Under the pieces are notes generated by a model. That model saw only the letters and a program-made list of their open reading frames with translations. It did no database searches and was not told the origin of the DNA. Of a stretch of DNA of 64,000 bases, positions 36,601 to 48,700 are shown piece after piece. The position numbers and the translations under genes were made by a program. The DNA is taken from positions 5,862,492-5,926,491 of the forward strand of contig CM032804.1 in NCBI GenBank assembly GCA_019155185.1, given 5' to 3'. Position 1 is the stretch's first letter. Each line of letters opens with the position of its first letter. Source of the DNA: Beaufortia kweichowensis. Taxonomy: Eukaryota; Chordata; Actinopteri; Cypriniformes; Gastromyzontidae.

Positions 36601-38430
36601 ACATTGTAAAAACTGGGTTTAATTTGCTTAACTAAAAAAGTACATCTCAAACATAGTAAATAAATCTAAACTGGCTGAATGCAGGTAAGAGACTGTCAGT
36701 TTAGTCAGCTAAACTTTTACTGTAAATAAATAAAATTCAAATTAAAATAATTTGTCATCTGTCATTAAATGATGTGTTATGTAAGCTAACAAACCCTAAC
36801 AGGTTGACTGTACTCAGGTAATTGAACTATAGGGTCTCCCAAAACCTATAGGGGGATACTTAGAGGTACATTAAGTTGCTCACATAGCATGCTGAAAAAG
36901 CAAACATCAATAAATAAATACATCAATAATACTAAAAAGAACTTTAATATACATTACCTTTATTAACAACTATTTAAACCCCCGCGTTTTATTCTTTGAC
37001 CAAGCATAAATAATTAAAAATATTCTTAAGGACTGAAATTTAACGTAGAATAACTCATAAGTGCATAATTGTAAAACCAACAAACAAATAAGAACCAAAT
37101 TTGGTGCAAGTTAAATTTGGTGCAATTTGCTTGTTGTCCAGCAGGTGACGCCATAATGTAACTATATGTCACCTTAGGACGCACGAGAGCGCCACTCGTA
37201 GATCTACGCCGATATTTCGACTTGGGAAAATTATCTGAGGTAGCTAAAACCTTAAATCCTTTTTTACAGTGTACAAGTATACTTGTAAATGTACTATTTC
37301 AATATTATTTTGGACTAAATTGGCCCACTTTATTAATACATAACAGTACCTAAGTGTACTTGGAGTACTCTGGCTTACAACTACGTCTCAAGTAGACTTT
37401 TCATAGTATAGTATACGAAAATAAGTATACTAATACCACACTTAATGGCATATTTTTGTAAGGATGTTCATTTCCCCAAACGCGTTTAATATTATTTAGT
37501 TAAAGATTAAATGGGCAAACAAATCATTACATACTATTTAAATGGACAGAAATTCTGATACATTAAAAAAATAAATTCAATCATTTCCTTTTCATATTTT
37601 CATTTACCCAGATGACATTAAAAAAATAAAACAAATTGTCATTGCTTTCTTATATATATATAGATATAGATATAGATATATAGATACATAGATATATATA
37701 CAGTATATATGTAAATCAGTTAATCTCATCCTCTGTGGCCAGTTATTTTTCAGAATAAAGCTGAAAGTAGAACAGACATTGTAGGAGAGAAGTCCGGCTA
37801 CACCACTGTACAAAAGATTACAGGCTTAAACTGTTATTTCAGCTTACTGATTTTAAATATTGACCATGTGTTGCTGTAACTTACAAAACAAGTAAACTAA
37901 ATCCAAACTAATCAAACCACAATCCAACTATACCTTTGCAGTATTTTTAGCATTAGAAACCATTGTTTATGTATAGTGGCTAGACAGGGAAAAAGCACTG
38001 ACAGAACTAGCAATTCCAGTGCTTCAGGACTTTCCTTTAAAAAATGAGAACATTGGACATGTGAACGTGTTCAAGCTATCAACTTTGCACGATGATAACC
38101 TCAGATAATAAAACAAATGTACTGCAAAATCACGAGACTGCAACCGAAAAATAAATAAAGTCATCAAATTTACCACCATGTCAGCTTGATGTTTTATTTA
38201 AAATAATTAAAAATAAATCATAACATTCAAAATGAATAATTCCCTATATGTGAGTCATACAGCCATTTCACTAGAAGGGTTATTCAAACTTAAGATGTAT
38301 ATGTAAAACAAACACCACAACTGATAAATCTATATATACTGATTTGTAGCACTTTAAGTTTCTTTTTACTGTGTGTGTGAGATGCTGCACATCTTGTAAA
38401 GACTTGAGACAACTATGTTACAATAAAAAG
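36601..38430. other. intergenic with a TA/GATA simple repeat
   Basis: AT-rich sequence with no gene. A mixed TATATA/GATATA/GATACA tract runs at 37651-37710. Confidence 0.45.
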
Positions 38431-38830
38431 GTTTGTTTTTATAATGCTTTAGGTGGATTAACTGCGTCCATTTTATTAATACATCTCTCTTCATCTCTCT
38501 CCATTGGCTACCGGTTGCTGCCCGCATTAAATTTAAATCATTAATGCTGACATTTAAAACCATCACAAACTCTGCACCCTCATACTTTGACACGTCTACA
38601 ACCCATCCAGAACCCTGCGCTCAGCAAATGAACGTCGACTGGTGGTACCCTCACAGAAGGACACTAAATCTCTCTCTCGCTCTTTCTCCTTCTCTGTCCC
38701 CGGCTTGTGGAATAATCTCCCTAACACAATCCGGTCTGCCACATCCCTCACCTCCTTTAAGAAACAGCTAAAAACACATCTCTTCCACGAACACATGACA
38801 TCATAAAAAAAACTTTTTTCTTTCCTCTAC
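38431..38830 (+). mobile_element. 3' fragment of a non-LTR retrotransposon (LINE)
   Basis: The plus strand reads HWLPVAARIKFKSLMLTFK, then a SYF-D...P-x-x-P stretch, CGIISLTQS and FKKQLKTHLF. This is the typical end of fish L2/CR1-type reverse transcriptase ORFs (family form: LHWLPV-ARI-FK-LLLTFK ... LWNSLP ... FK-LKTHLF). It contains frame shifts, and the 5' part is missing. Confidence 0.7.
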
Positions 38831-39010
38831 AGGTACTTATCTAGCGCTGCAAAACATTGTAAACTTAGAAAAGCACTTCTTTGCAATATTGTTGCCTCTT
38901 TTGATGTGTCGCTTCATTGTCTCCTAATATGTGTAAGTGTGACTCCACTTTGCAATACTTGCTACACCATATTTAATTTACTGGTTTTGCTAATGTCCAA
39001 AGCAATTTAT

Positions 39011-39297
39011 TGTAACGTGCATGTCCTGGTTTCTTGTGTTTTTCTTGGTCATTGTTTGATTTCTGTCACCTTTGTCATTAATCAGCCCCTCCTCCTTTTC
39101 CTTGCTTAACCATTATGTCTGGTTTAGTTTTGGTTGTGTTTAGGTTGCGTTTCTGATTTAGTCCTTGTTTGTGCTTGTTTTTTGGATGCTGGGTTGGTTA
39201 TTTGCCTTCAGTTAATTTATTAAAGTTTGAGGAGTTCTTGAGCTTGTTCCTTTATATGTGTGGATGTGTTGTTTTCACAACACCAGCAACCGTAACA
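39011..39297. repeat. possible solo-LTR-like or other repeat
   Basis: The block begins TGTAACGTGC, ends CCGTAACA, and carries a hexamer-like TTAATTTATTAAAG near its 3' end. TG...CA ends suggest an LTR, but the flanking five bases (TTTAT and CCTAT) do not match. Confidence 0.25.
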
Positions 39298-39499
39298 CCT
39301 ATACTGCATTATGTGCCTAAATCTGTCAATGCTAACAGTAGCTGTATTGTTAAAGATATAATTTCTGGTTATGATCAGTTGTCAGTCAAACTGCAACCCC
39401 GAGGTTACACATTGCATAATGGCGTGCCATGTCGGTTTACATAACTTTAAAATGTGTGTGTTGAATTCAGATTTGCTTCTTGATTTTTTTTGACAAATT

Positions 39500-39620
39500 T
39501 TTCCTCTCATCTATGCAGGCTGTCATCCAGTAACCTGAATCAGATTGACTATTCACTGGGTTTCCTGCTGCTATTGCCAGACAGACTGGTTTTATGCATT
39601 TACCGAAAACCACATGTGAG
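39500..39620 (-). pseudogene. relic exon of a third tandem serine protease
   Basis: The minus strand reads KCIKPVCLAIAAGNP, matching NYIKPVCLAAAGSTF in protease B and SYIKPACLAADESTF in protease A, at the C-terminal part of the fourth coding exon. Neither flanking side keeps NDI upstream or TGWGN downstream. No other protease exon was found nearby. This is a fragment of a gene that once lay between the two surviving paralogues, on the same strand. Confidence 0.6.
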
Positions 39621-39861
39621 GAAAACCATAGAAATGTGGAGTCATTGTAAAAAGAAGCTACATCAAATCTCCGTACATTATATTTGGAGATTCTCTGTTT
39701 GGATTTAGTCATCATCCACAGTAAAGATGTTTATCATAATACAATATAAGTGCTTAAAGTGATGCTGAATACAATCCTTTTACTTTGCCAAAATTTTCTT
39801 TAAAAAAATCTGTTGCTATATTGACCTTTTGTCTTTACATATATACAGATTCTCATTAACT

Positions 39862-39915
39862 ACATTTACATTTATTCACTTAGCAGACGCTTTTATCCAA
39901 AGTGATGTACAAACA
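39862..39915 (-). repeat. SINE-type tail fragment
   Basis: ACATTTATTCACTTAGCAGACGCTTTTATCCAAAGTGA is the inverse of the conserved fish SINE tail. The head is absent. Confidence 0.55.
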
Positions 39916-42395
39916 AGAGAGAATTTACATTTTTTGACAAGCCACGTTTACAAGTAGAACTATAGCTGAAGTGAGGGAGAGATGAACAACATTTTTGCAA
40001 CATTTGATGCTATTTAAAGTTTTGGAAAAAAACAGACACTTAAAAACAGTGTGTGGTTGATTATCATGGTATTTGACTAGAAGTAATAGGAGAGGGGATT
40101 ACAACTACAACAATGCAACAATGACCTTTCTGTTCAACCTTTAGATATGTTTTTGTGTTTGCAATTGTTACAATACACATGGCATTCAAGAGAAAATATG
40201 GTTACATAATTGTCTGTTCATTTATGTTACAGTTCATGTCTGTTACAGTTTTGTGTTAAACCTACAGTAAATGTGTCTGTCCATGCAGTAGGAAAGTACA
40301 GCAAACGCATTTTATAATGAACAGATATACAGAAAATACTTGATTTTCTTTGAACCCTTCAGCTAACCCAGTCTCTATGCACCTGATATTTGAGTTTGTC
40401 CATTTTAAAATGCTATTTCAGGGATTTTAGTTATTCTGTATGACTTATATAAGAGTGAATCTTCATACTTCATTCACACGCACTTCGTCTAAAGGTCAGC
40501 CAACGTCATGTTACAAAACCTTAAAGTGCACATTGACTGACAGGCAAGCGTTGCAAAGTGTGTCATGTTCCCCCGACTTTTTCTTACAGAGTAATAGAGA
40601 AAATATGTGAATTCTCAGAATTCTCTCAAAAATATCTGTCTCAAGATAACCGAGTTAAACATTTCCAAAAACATCTGTTTACAGCATCTTAAATGTCTTA
40701 CCATTACAATGAGAAAGACCATTCTTCATAGAGTTCAGATCAGTGATATGTTTGCTTGATCAGTATCATAAAATTTTTTAATGCTATTGTCAAAGTCAGT
40801 AAAGTCGAACGTTTCGATTTGTGGTTTAAAAGCTATTAAATGATGGTTGTTTGTGCAAGAGAAACAGTATTTCCAGTTTTAACACACCTGAAGAACTCTA
40901 ATGATATAATTAGTGTTTGCACCATTTTCATGACATTATTTTACATTTCTGTCAAAGTATACTTGTGATTGTGGTTTCTGTCATAATCAACTGAATTTTA
41001 ACAGTTAATCCTGCTGCTTAATATGAACAGTGATATAATTAGAATATAACTACAATTTCTATAATAACTATAAATTCATAATCTCACAGACCTTAAACTC
41101 TTAAGTCAAAATCCAAACTTAATTAAATCTGTTATATTTTTGTACAGCATTACAGTATACAGTTTACGGTATTGCTTTGGAAAAATTATTTAAAGAAAAG
41201 TATCAGCACTATTGGGGAAAAAATGCTGTTTGTTGGGATGTTAATGACCACAGTGAATGTATAGCAAATTTACAGTGACCATCTTTGCCTTCTGTGTTAC
41301 TTTAAGTGGTGATATAACAACAGCCTCCCACATGGATTGTTTCAGAAAGGTCAGAAATTTCTGTATTTTATTAAATGTTTAATGTAATAAAAACAACAAC
41401 TCTTTCTCACATAATCATAATCACAATCATAACAGACTAAATGTGTCATTATAGTAATTGAACTATACAAAAAAAATGAGAATGTTTAGAATCACACTAA
41501 TGAGTGTTTTACTAGTAATTAAGTTATGATGCAATTCAAAACTACTATAATGACTTTTGCTGCCCACATGTTTTAAAATTAGTTACAGCTTTAAGTTAAG
41601 GGAAAGTCCATGTCCATATCCATGTGATCAAAAGAAAAGCTGAAAAACTGGTTTTGTGAGACGTTCCAGGAAGTTAGAGGTATTTTTCACTCTGGTATGA
41701 ATCTATGTTTCCACCATTTGAAAAAATGCACGTTTACGTGTACAGAAGCGATGCAGAATGCAAGATAAGTTCACAACACATGCTTTTGTGTTCTTTTCAA
41801 TGAAATGTGAGAGAATAGATGGACACTCATGACTTTTACAACTATTTTTATTGTTATTTTAAAAAATGTTTCAGTAAAACATCAGATTCTTTTACTCTTT
41901 ACATTTATAAAGTGTGGTGAAAAGAGTTTTTTCATCGAAAATCATAACAAACTGCTTTTCAAAATCACACATGTATAAAAAACTATTATAAAAATCAAGT
42001 AATAAAATAATGTGTAATTTTTAAAAGAATGCACTCTCTAAATGAGATAAATCATAAACAGTGATGTCCCACATGTGATGCAGCTTGAGGTAATTGGTAA
42101 ATAAATGTTTGCAGAACTAAACCACTCACACTGGGACATTTTCATAAAGTGCAATGCTACAATTCAACAGTAAAATGTTAACTTTCTGGTTACAGTGTTA
42201 GATTTGCATTTGTTTTGAACGACAATCCAAAACAACAACTGAGATTTTCAGTATTTCTGCTTAGTGAAAAAGACAAATGGGCTACTCAGCCCCCTTTTCA
42301 TTAAAGCATTTATAGTATATGATCAGTCAGAATAATTTTCTATTAACAGTCACATTTGATATCAAAATACTACTCAGACCCTACTGATCTCAGCT
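39916..42395. other. 3' flank of protease B, no gene seen
   Basis: AT-rich sequence. No canonical AATAAA stands out close to the protease B stop, so the end of its 3' UTR is not assigned. Confidence 0.4.
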
Positions 42396-45300
42396 TTAAT
42401 GAAAGATCTGCAGAGCTATAAGTGCAAAGATGGTGGTAAAACATAAGGAAATTTGTGTTTGTGATCCATTGGTGGTAGAGCTTTGTGTTGAGGCGCTGTT
42501 TCCAGTTGTGGTGTTTGTCTCTTTTGGGGGAAAAGAACCGACCACAGACCTCAGGAATGATGCATAGCTGGAGGTTTTAGTGAAGATCTGGATGTCTTGA
42601 GTGGCACGAGACTGGCGTGTTGCGGTGCTGTTGGTGTTACTGCTGTTTTTTATTGTCATAACAGCAGCTTGGATCCATGACTGACCCTGCTTACACATCA
42701 GAGGACCTCCCTGATCACCCTGAGAAAGAAAGAAAGAGAGATTCGTTTTGTCTGACAATCACAAAGCATTCTTCAGGTTTGTGTTATTTAGCCATCCTGG
42801 TAAGAATGATGTAACATGTTTAATTAAATCAGAGTGAACTTACGTCTTGTAGGCTCAAAGACGTTGTACAGATACTGTTTGAGGATGAGTTCCCACAATT
42901 CACAACAGAGGTTTGGAATTCCTGAAGGGTTTGATTAGCTATAACACAAAAGATGAAAATGTGTATAAATATACCATTACAATAATTCTCATCCTAAGTA
43001 CAGATAATGTTTGAACACATAGCTATAGATGACGAATAACCAAGTCTGTGTTATATTGTTTATAAAATCACAGTTAAAGGGCTTGCAGACACTCCACTTT
43101 ATATTTTTATTCATACAATTGTAGATTTGAAACACTCACTTCCTCCTGATCCTAAGCCCCAGCCTGCCACCCAGCATGAAGTATTAGCACTAAAGCTACT
43201 ATCTCCCAGATCCACACACAGCGGCTGAATGTAATCGGATAGTTGCGGTGCGCTGGCCAGCTGCAGGATAGCAATATTGTCACCGGTCACATTGCTGATT
43301 GTGATGTTTGCAACTTGTAAGGATGCTTCATTGACGCTGGCAATATTCTGATTCAGACGACCCAGGACCACGGTCCAGTTGGAGCCATTGGTATATCTGA
43401 GTAAATAAACACATCTCTGATGAATCCAATCGATTTGATTTGATTCCAGTCAGTATTTCGGCACTGAAATGGCATTACCTGGAAAAGCAGCTGGCAGAGC
43501 TCATGACAAAACGCTCGGCAATCATCGTTCCTCCACAGACGTGACTGCCGTTGAGTTGCAGGCTGGCCATCCAAGGCCAAGCACCGGACGATGCAAGGGA
43601 GATATTTCCTCCTACACGAGTGTTCATTTTGGCTCTTCCGCACACCACGGCTAAAGAGAGAAATACAACAAAGTCTGAGTTACAAACCTTCATCTATACA
43701 AGAAACAATGCCTTTTTTAATATCCTTTCTTTTCTTTGGGTGGCACAAAACAAGTCTTTTCAGTTTCATTTTTACTTTTACTTCATTGTGTTAACAACAT
43801 TAAAGTCATGGGCTTGATTCCTAGCGAATGCACAAACTGAATAAAATGTAATGTATTTTTAAAAATCCATATCAAGTATAGAAGTAACCTTAAAAGATTC
43901 TTACGTGCAGCGGTTGTAGCAGTAACATTCACAATGGCAGTGGTTGTTGTTGTAAGGGGAGGTACACCAGCACAGCTCTCGCTAAGATCGCCATCAGTAC
44001 CATTAGATGTAAATTTAATAAAACCTGGCTGGTTGGTGGTGATGTGCGTGTTGATCCAACTCTGAAACTCTGAAACTCTGGTGTACACCCCAGGAAAATT
44101 AGCTAAAGCACACTCTTCACCAAAGCTCACGACCCCAGACTGAATCCAGATGGAGCCCAGTTTGCTGACCATTGGGCCACCTGAGTCACCCTGTAATACA
44201 GATGAACAGGTTACGATTGACAAAATACAAGCAAAAATCTACATCAGAAGGAAAATCGGAAAATACTAAATATCCCATTGGTTTTCTTATTACCTGACAG
44301 GAGTCTTTCCCCCCTTGTAAATATCCAGCACAGATCATGTTGGTTGTGATTTTTGAGTTATAAAGGCAGTTACACTTCCTGTTTCCAATGACAGGCACTT
44401 CCACTTCCTGTAGATTTTGTGGTGAAGCCAGAGAAACTAAGAGACACATCATAATAATAACCTAATGTTAAAACACTGCAGAATACAAGAGACTGGCATG
44501 ATATAACACAGGACGTAAAACAAACATCATGCAGATATAATTGTTATATTTCTTACCGCCAAATGCAGTATTTCCCCATCCAGTGACCGAACTTGATGTG
44601 CCGTTGAAGAATGTGCTGCCTGCTGCTGCCAGGCATACTGGTTTTATATAGTTATTAAAATCCACAGGTGAAGACAGATGCAGAAGAAAGATGTCGTTGT
44701 CATTAGTGGCGCTGCTGTAGTTTGGATGAACAAAGCCTTCAGAGACAGTTCTGCTCACCTCGTTTGGGTTTGATTGTAATTGTGACTGTCGGCCCAAGTA
44801 CACAGTTACGCTACTCGCCGCTGTGCTAAAATTTGGTTGAAAAAAAGGGTTAACAATCAACACAATCATTGAGTAAAATGAATGCTGGTCTATGATTTTC
44901 AGATGGTTATGTGTATACCTGGAAAAGCAGTGAGCTGCTGTCAGGACCCACTCTTTGTTGATGAGTGATCCACCGCAAAAGTGGTAACCGCTTCTGTGAA
45001 GACTGACCTGCCACGGCCAAGCACCGGCAATGGCTGTCTGTCCCCCTACTATTCTACTGGAAACAGTTGGCCTGCCACATACTGACAATGAGAAAATAAT
45101 AAGCATCGTTTCAGATTGAAAATCTACAGAAAATATCTAAAAAAAAAAAAAAAGTAAAAAATAATTACCATCTAGTTGTGCCTCAGACCCTAGAATAAAA
45201 CAAAAAGTTATTAATAACTTTAAGATAGAAACATATTGTATATGCAGTATAAAACATTCATCTTTAACCAGTTAAGTGTGACCATTCCTCAGGTGGAACA

Positions 45301-45705
45301 CTTATTTTACTTCACTATTCAATTTAATATTTCATAATTGCATTCTATTTAATCATGACAAACTATATATTGATGGAATGGTCTTAGACTCAAAAATAAA
45401 TATTGGACAAATGTTCATAACAATGATGATGAACTTAAAAATATTTATTGTTATTTATAAAAATACATAAAATAAAAACAAATAAAAAATATTTTAAATG
45501 TAAAAAATTGTAGTTCAGATTTGCATTTCACATTTTCATGTGTATGCTTAACATGTGCAGTGACAGTAATCAAGTTAAAAGAAAGCAATAATTATGCTAC
45601 AAAGTCACATTATTACTGTTTTTGAAGATGAAATCATATGAACTTACCTCTCACAAGGAGAGTGACAGCAAACACAGCACTCAGTACATGAAACATTCTC
45701 AACAT
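42396..45705 (-). CDS. Two-domain trypsin-like serine protease B (active plus pseudoprotease domain)
   Basis: Ten coding exons in the same order as protease A give 595 codons: 45705-45648, 45189-45169, 45081-44919, 44825-44557, 44436-44294, 44190-43905, 43650-43479, 43396-43140, 42938-42844 and 42719-42396. A signal peptide (MLRMFHVLSAVFAVTLLV) is followed by the activation site SSRIVGGQTA. Domain 1 has TAAHC, DNDIFLLHL and DSCQGDSGGP, so trypsin-like specificity is predicted. A Thr-rich linker (LTTTTTA) with NVT leads to domain 2 (VVCGRAKMNTRVGG), where TAAHC is SSASC, the catalytic Asp is Asn (GDNIAILQL) and GDSGGP is GDQGGP, so it is dead. A Ser/Thr-rich stalk and the hydrophobic end LCFTTIFALIALQIFH suggest GPI anchoring. 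The second exon is exactly 21 nt in both paralogues and exon 8 is 257 nt in both, showing tandem duplication. Confidence 0.88.
43802..43858 (+). repeat. SINE middle fragment
   Basis: AGTCATGGGCTTGATTCCTAG contains a B-box (GG-TTGATTCC) of the tRNA-derived cyprinid SINE and is followed by its GAATGCACAAACTGAATAAAATG continuation. It lies in the intron between exons 6 and 7 of protease B. Confidence 0.65.
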
Positions 45706-45732
45706 CTCTGACAAGTGTAAGACCGGCACCTG

Positions 45733-45742
45733 CTATATATAT
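45733..45742 (-). promoter_or_regulatory. TATA box of protease B
   Basis: TATATATAG lies about 28 bases upstream of the first ATG at 45705, at the same distance as in protease A. The leader must be very short, and the Met at codon 4 is an alternative start. Confidence 0.55.
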
Positions 45743-48700
45743 TTCACGCACTCCTTCGTAAGTGCACGCACTTTAATCACAACTAAGACACACCTCTCTG
45801 TTTGTAATCCTTCTCAGTTCATGCTCATTTGCTGAGCAACCGGTTTACAGATACACAAGTATTTTGCTGTCAGGTATGCAGCAGCTATGATAAGGCACAT
45901 GCTGGCGACTTTCAGTCATGTGTTAATCTCAGTTATGCAAACAGTAAAACTTGAAATATGAGAAAAAAAGTTTTTTTTTGTTCAACTGCTTTGGAACATT
46001 TCTATCACGAAGCTCAACGTCAGTCATCTCACTTGTGAAAGAATAATTTTTGATTAAAAAGCATCTGTCATTGCGTTAATGTAATGTAGATGAGTACATA
46101 TGAAGTGCATCATGTATATTTTTGTTCAAATAAAATAAACCAGGCTTATTTATTGGTCTCTCTATTCATTATTCATTACAAACAAATTTCTCACAGTAGT
46201 TGATATACCTGCAGTTAGGTGAAAAAACAATGTAGCAATGTACTGAACTAACTTTACCCACAATGTTATATGCACCTAGATCTACTGAGTGCAAAGAAAA
46301 AGAATAATCTATGCTGTTGTGACCTACAAATAACACAAAGGATAAATATTCTTTTACTGGTACAAGGAAAAGAAGTTAAAAGAGAAACGTTCCATTCATA
46401 AACAAAAGAATTAGTCATGAAAAACTCCTGGCTCACAGCTGGAGGAAACAAGTTTCATGCATCTAGGTAAGCTTAATGAGTCATAATCAATAATTCTGTA
46501 GCGAAACTTCCTGCATTACAATAAACATATACTGACTGCAAAGTAGTTGTGTAGTAAAAGCACTTTCAGTTTTTATTTTAGGACATAAATAAAAACGACT
46601 AACGTTTATTTTAGAGATCTAGCGTTTATTTTATAGTTTTATAGTTATAGTTGCAAAATGTTTTTTTCTATCCATAAAATTGTGATTTATTATTTATATT
46701 TTGCTATTTTTAATCATTAAATTAAATATATTATTACGTATTATTACGAGGACTTTAAATTAAGTTTATGATCCACTGTCATTTAACACATTTTGCATCT
46801 ATCATGTTATGGTAATGTTCAAATACTTTTGACAGTAGGTATGTACTCCCATTTAAGAAAAAACATATATACAATACATAAATATACATTATAAGAACAA
46901 TATTCAGCAAGGCATGGTGTACTATACTATAACTCCAAAGCAACAAAATAAACAGATATCATAGAAATGATGTGACTTGCATGACCAGGAAACACAATGA
47001 CAAAGTTTTTTTAAAGACTGTACACTGTTTTTAAGTTAAAGACAAATAAAAAAAGAAGAACTTCTGAATCATATAATAATCTTAAAAATAAATGAGACAG
47101 ACATACCAGAAAACAACAACAAGATCAGGCAGGTGTTACACCAAACATCAATTAAAGCAATTTATTTGAGGACAAAACAAACCCTGTGGAAGTTCGGTTT
47201 GAAGCACTACAGTATATATTTATACATAATATATATATAATTAGTTACGTAGCTTATTATTTTAAGTATGATTATTTAAATGATAAATTAGTACTATTAA
47301 GAAAAAATTGATTTAATTGTTTATGATTTGTGAGCTTTTACAGTCACATTTAAGGTAATCAAAATATTTTACCCACCACACATCTGATTGATGCATAGTT
47401 AGAAGTCTCATTGAAAACATGTCTTGAGCGCCAATAGACTGGCAGTTAATGGAGCTTGTGTTACAGCTGCTGTAGCATACAGTATCATTTATCTTTGATA
47501 TCCAGTATACTTCTGATCATGCATTTTAACTCCCAGGTCTTTAACTTTTTGAAAAACGTGATCTGATGTTAGAATGGGAGTCAATCAATAACAGTCATTT
47601 TAAAGAACGTACAGTGGTTGTAGTTATTGTAATTGTACAGGCAACACTTGATGTTATGACACACCATCATGGCTCTGGTTAGCATCAGTAATATTAGAGA
47701 TTTATAGTTAATGATAGCATCTAAAGACTACTGACAACATATTAGCTATTTAACCAGTTCTATGATGCTGTAAAAAAGCCTGACAAATGGTATCTCTGTA
47801 ATATCTGAATTCTTCCTCGCAGACAAAATAAAGTCTCATTGTCACACTTGTTTTTTTTAAGTATCAACTTTGTCCTCCAAAACTTCATTAGATGTTTTTT
47901 ACCCAACAGAATATTGGATGCTTCTCAGTTATGTATTTCTGCATCCTCTTTCTTGCGTCCCACTTATATCCTATTGGGATATAAGTAAAGTTGAATAAAA
48001 AAGACATTTGTGAATACTGCACATTCATCTTATCATTCATTAGTGCTTTTACACAGAGTTTAAATTGCAATACATCAGACTGTTAGTGCAGATTACAGAG
48101 GAATGTAGTTCTCTCAGTTAAAAACCCACTGTGTAGTGATAGGAAATTACAGTCATAGTCAATGACATTTCCAACAGATCCATCAAACTACTTTCACATG
48201 TAGAAAAAAACATAACTATATCTTGCACAAAAATAGAGTTACAGACATGTGTAAAATGTGTTACAAACCCTGTTCTTTTTTAATTTATTTGGTACAATTC
48301 AATTAGGTTGTTGAAGTAATGCAGCAGAAAAGTTTGAGTTACTTGGCTCAAGTCCACAATGTCATCAATGCACCAGATCAAGCAGTTTTCAGTAACAATC
48401 AGGACTAACTGGATCTCATGGTACTTACATGGTATAAGATTACTTGTGTATTATATTTGCATATATGCAGGGAGGGAGTGTACTGGTGAGTTACAGCTGT
48501 CTGTCATTTTATTGTTTAACTCTACTTAAAAATAAAGGTGATTTATGATGCCATTAAAGAACAATTTCTGGCTGAATGGGTCAATAAAAAAATCCTTATA
48601 GTTGATATTTGTTGATTGTTTGAGGTTTCTTAGTTTTTGTCTATTTCAGTCCTGTAGTAAATTTCTGTCAGAAATTTGAAATCTCTGTAAAATGTTGAAT

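Noticed and set aside
37130..37240. GC-richer island with CGCACGAGAGCGCC
   Set aside because: Too short for a promoter; no downstream exon on either strand; probably part of an old repeat.
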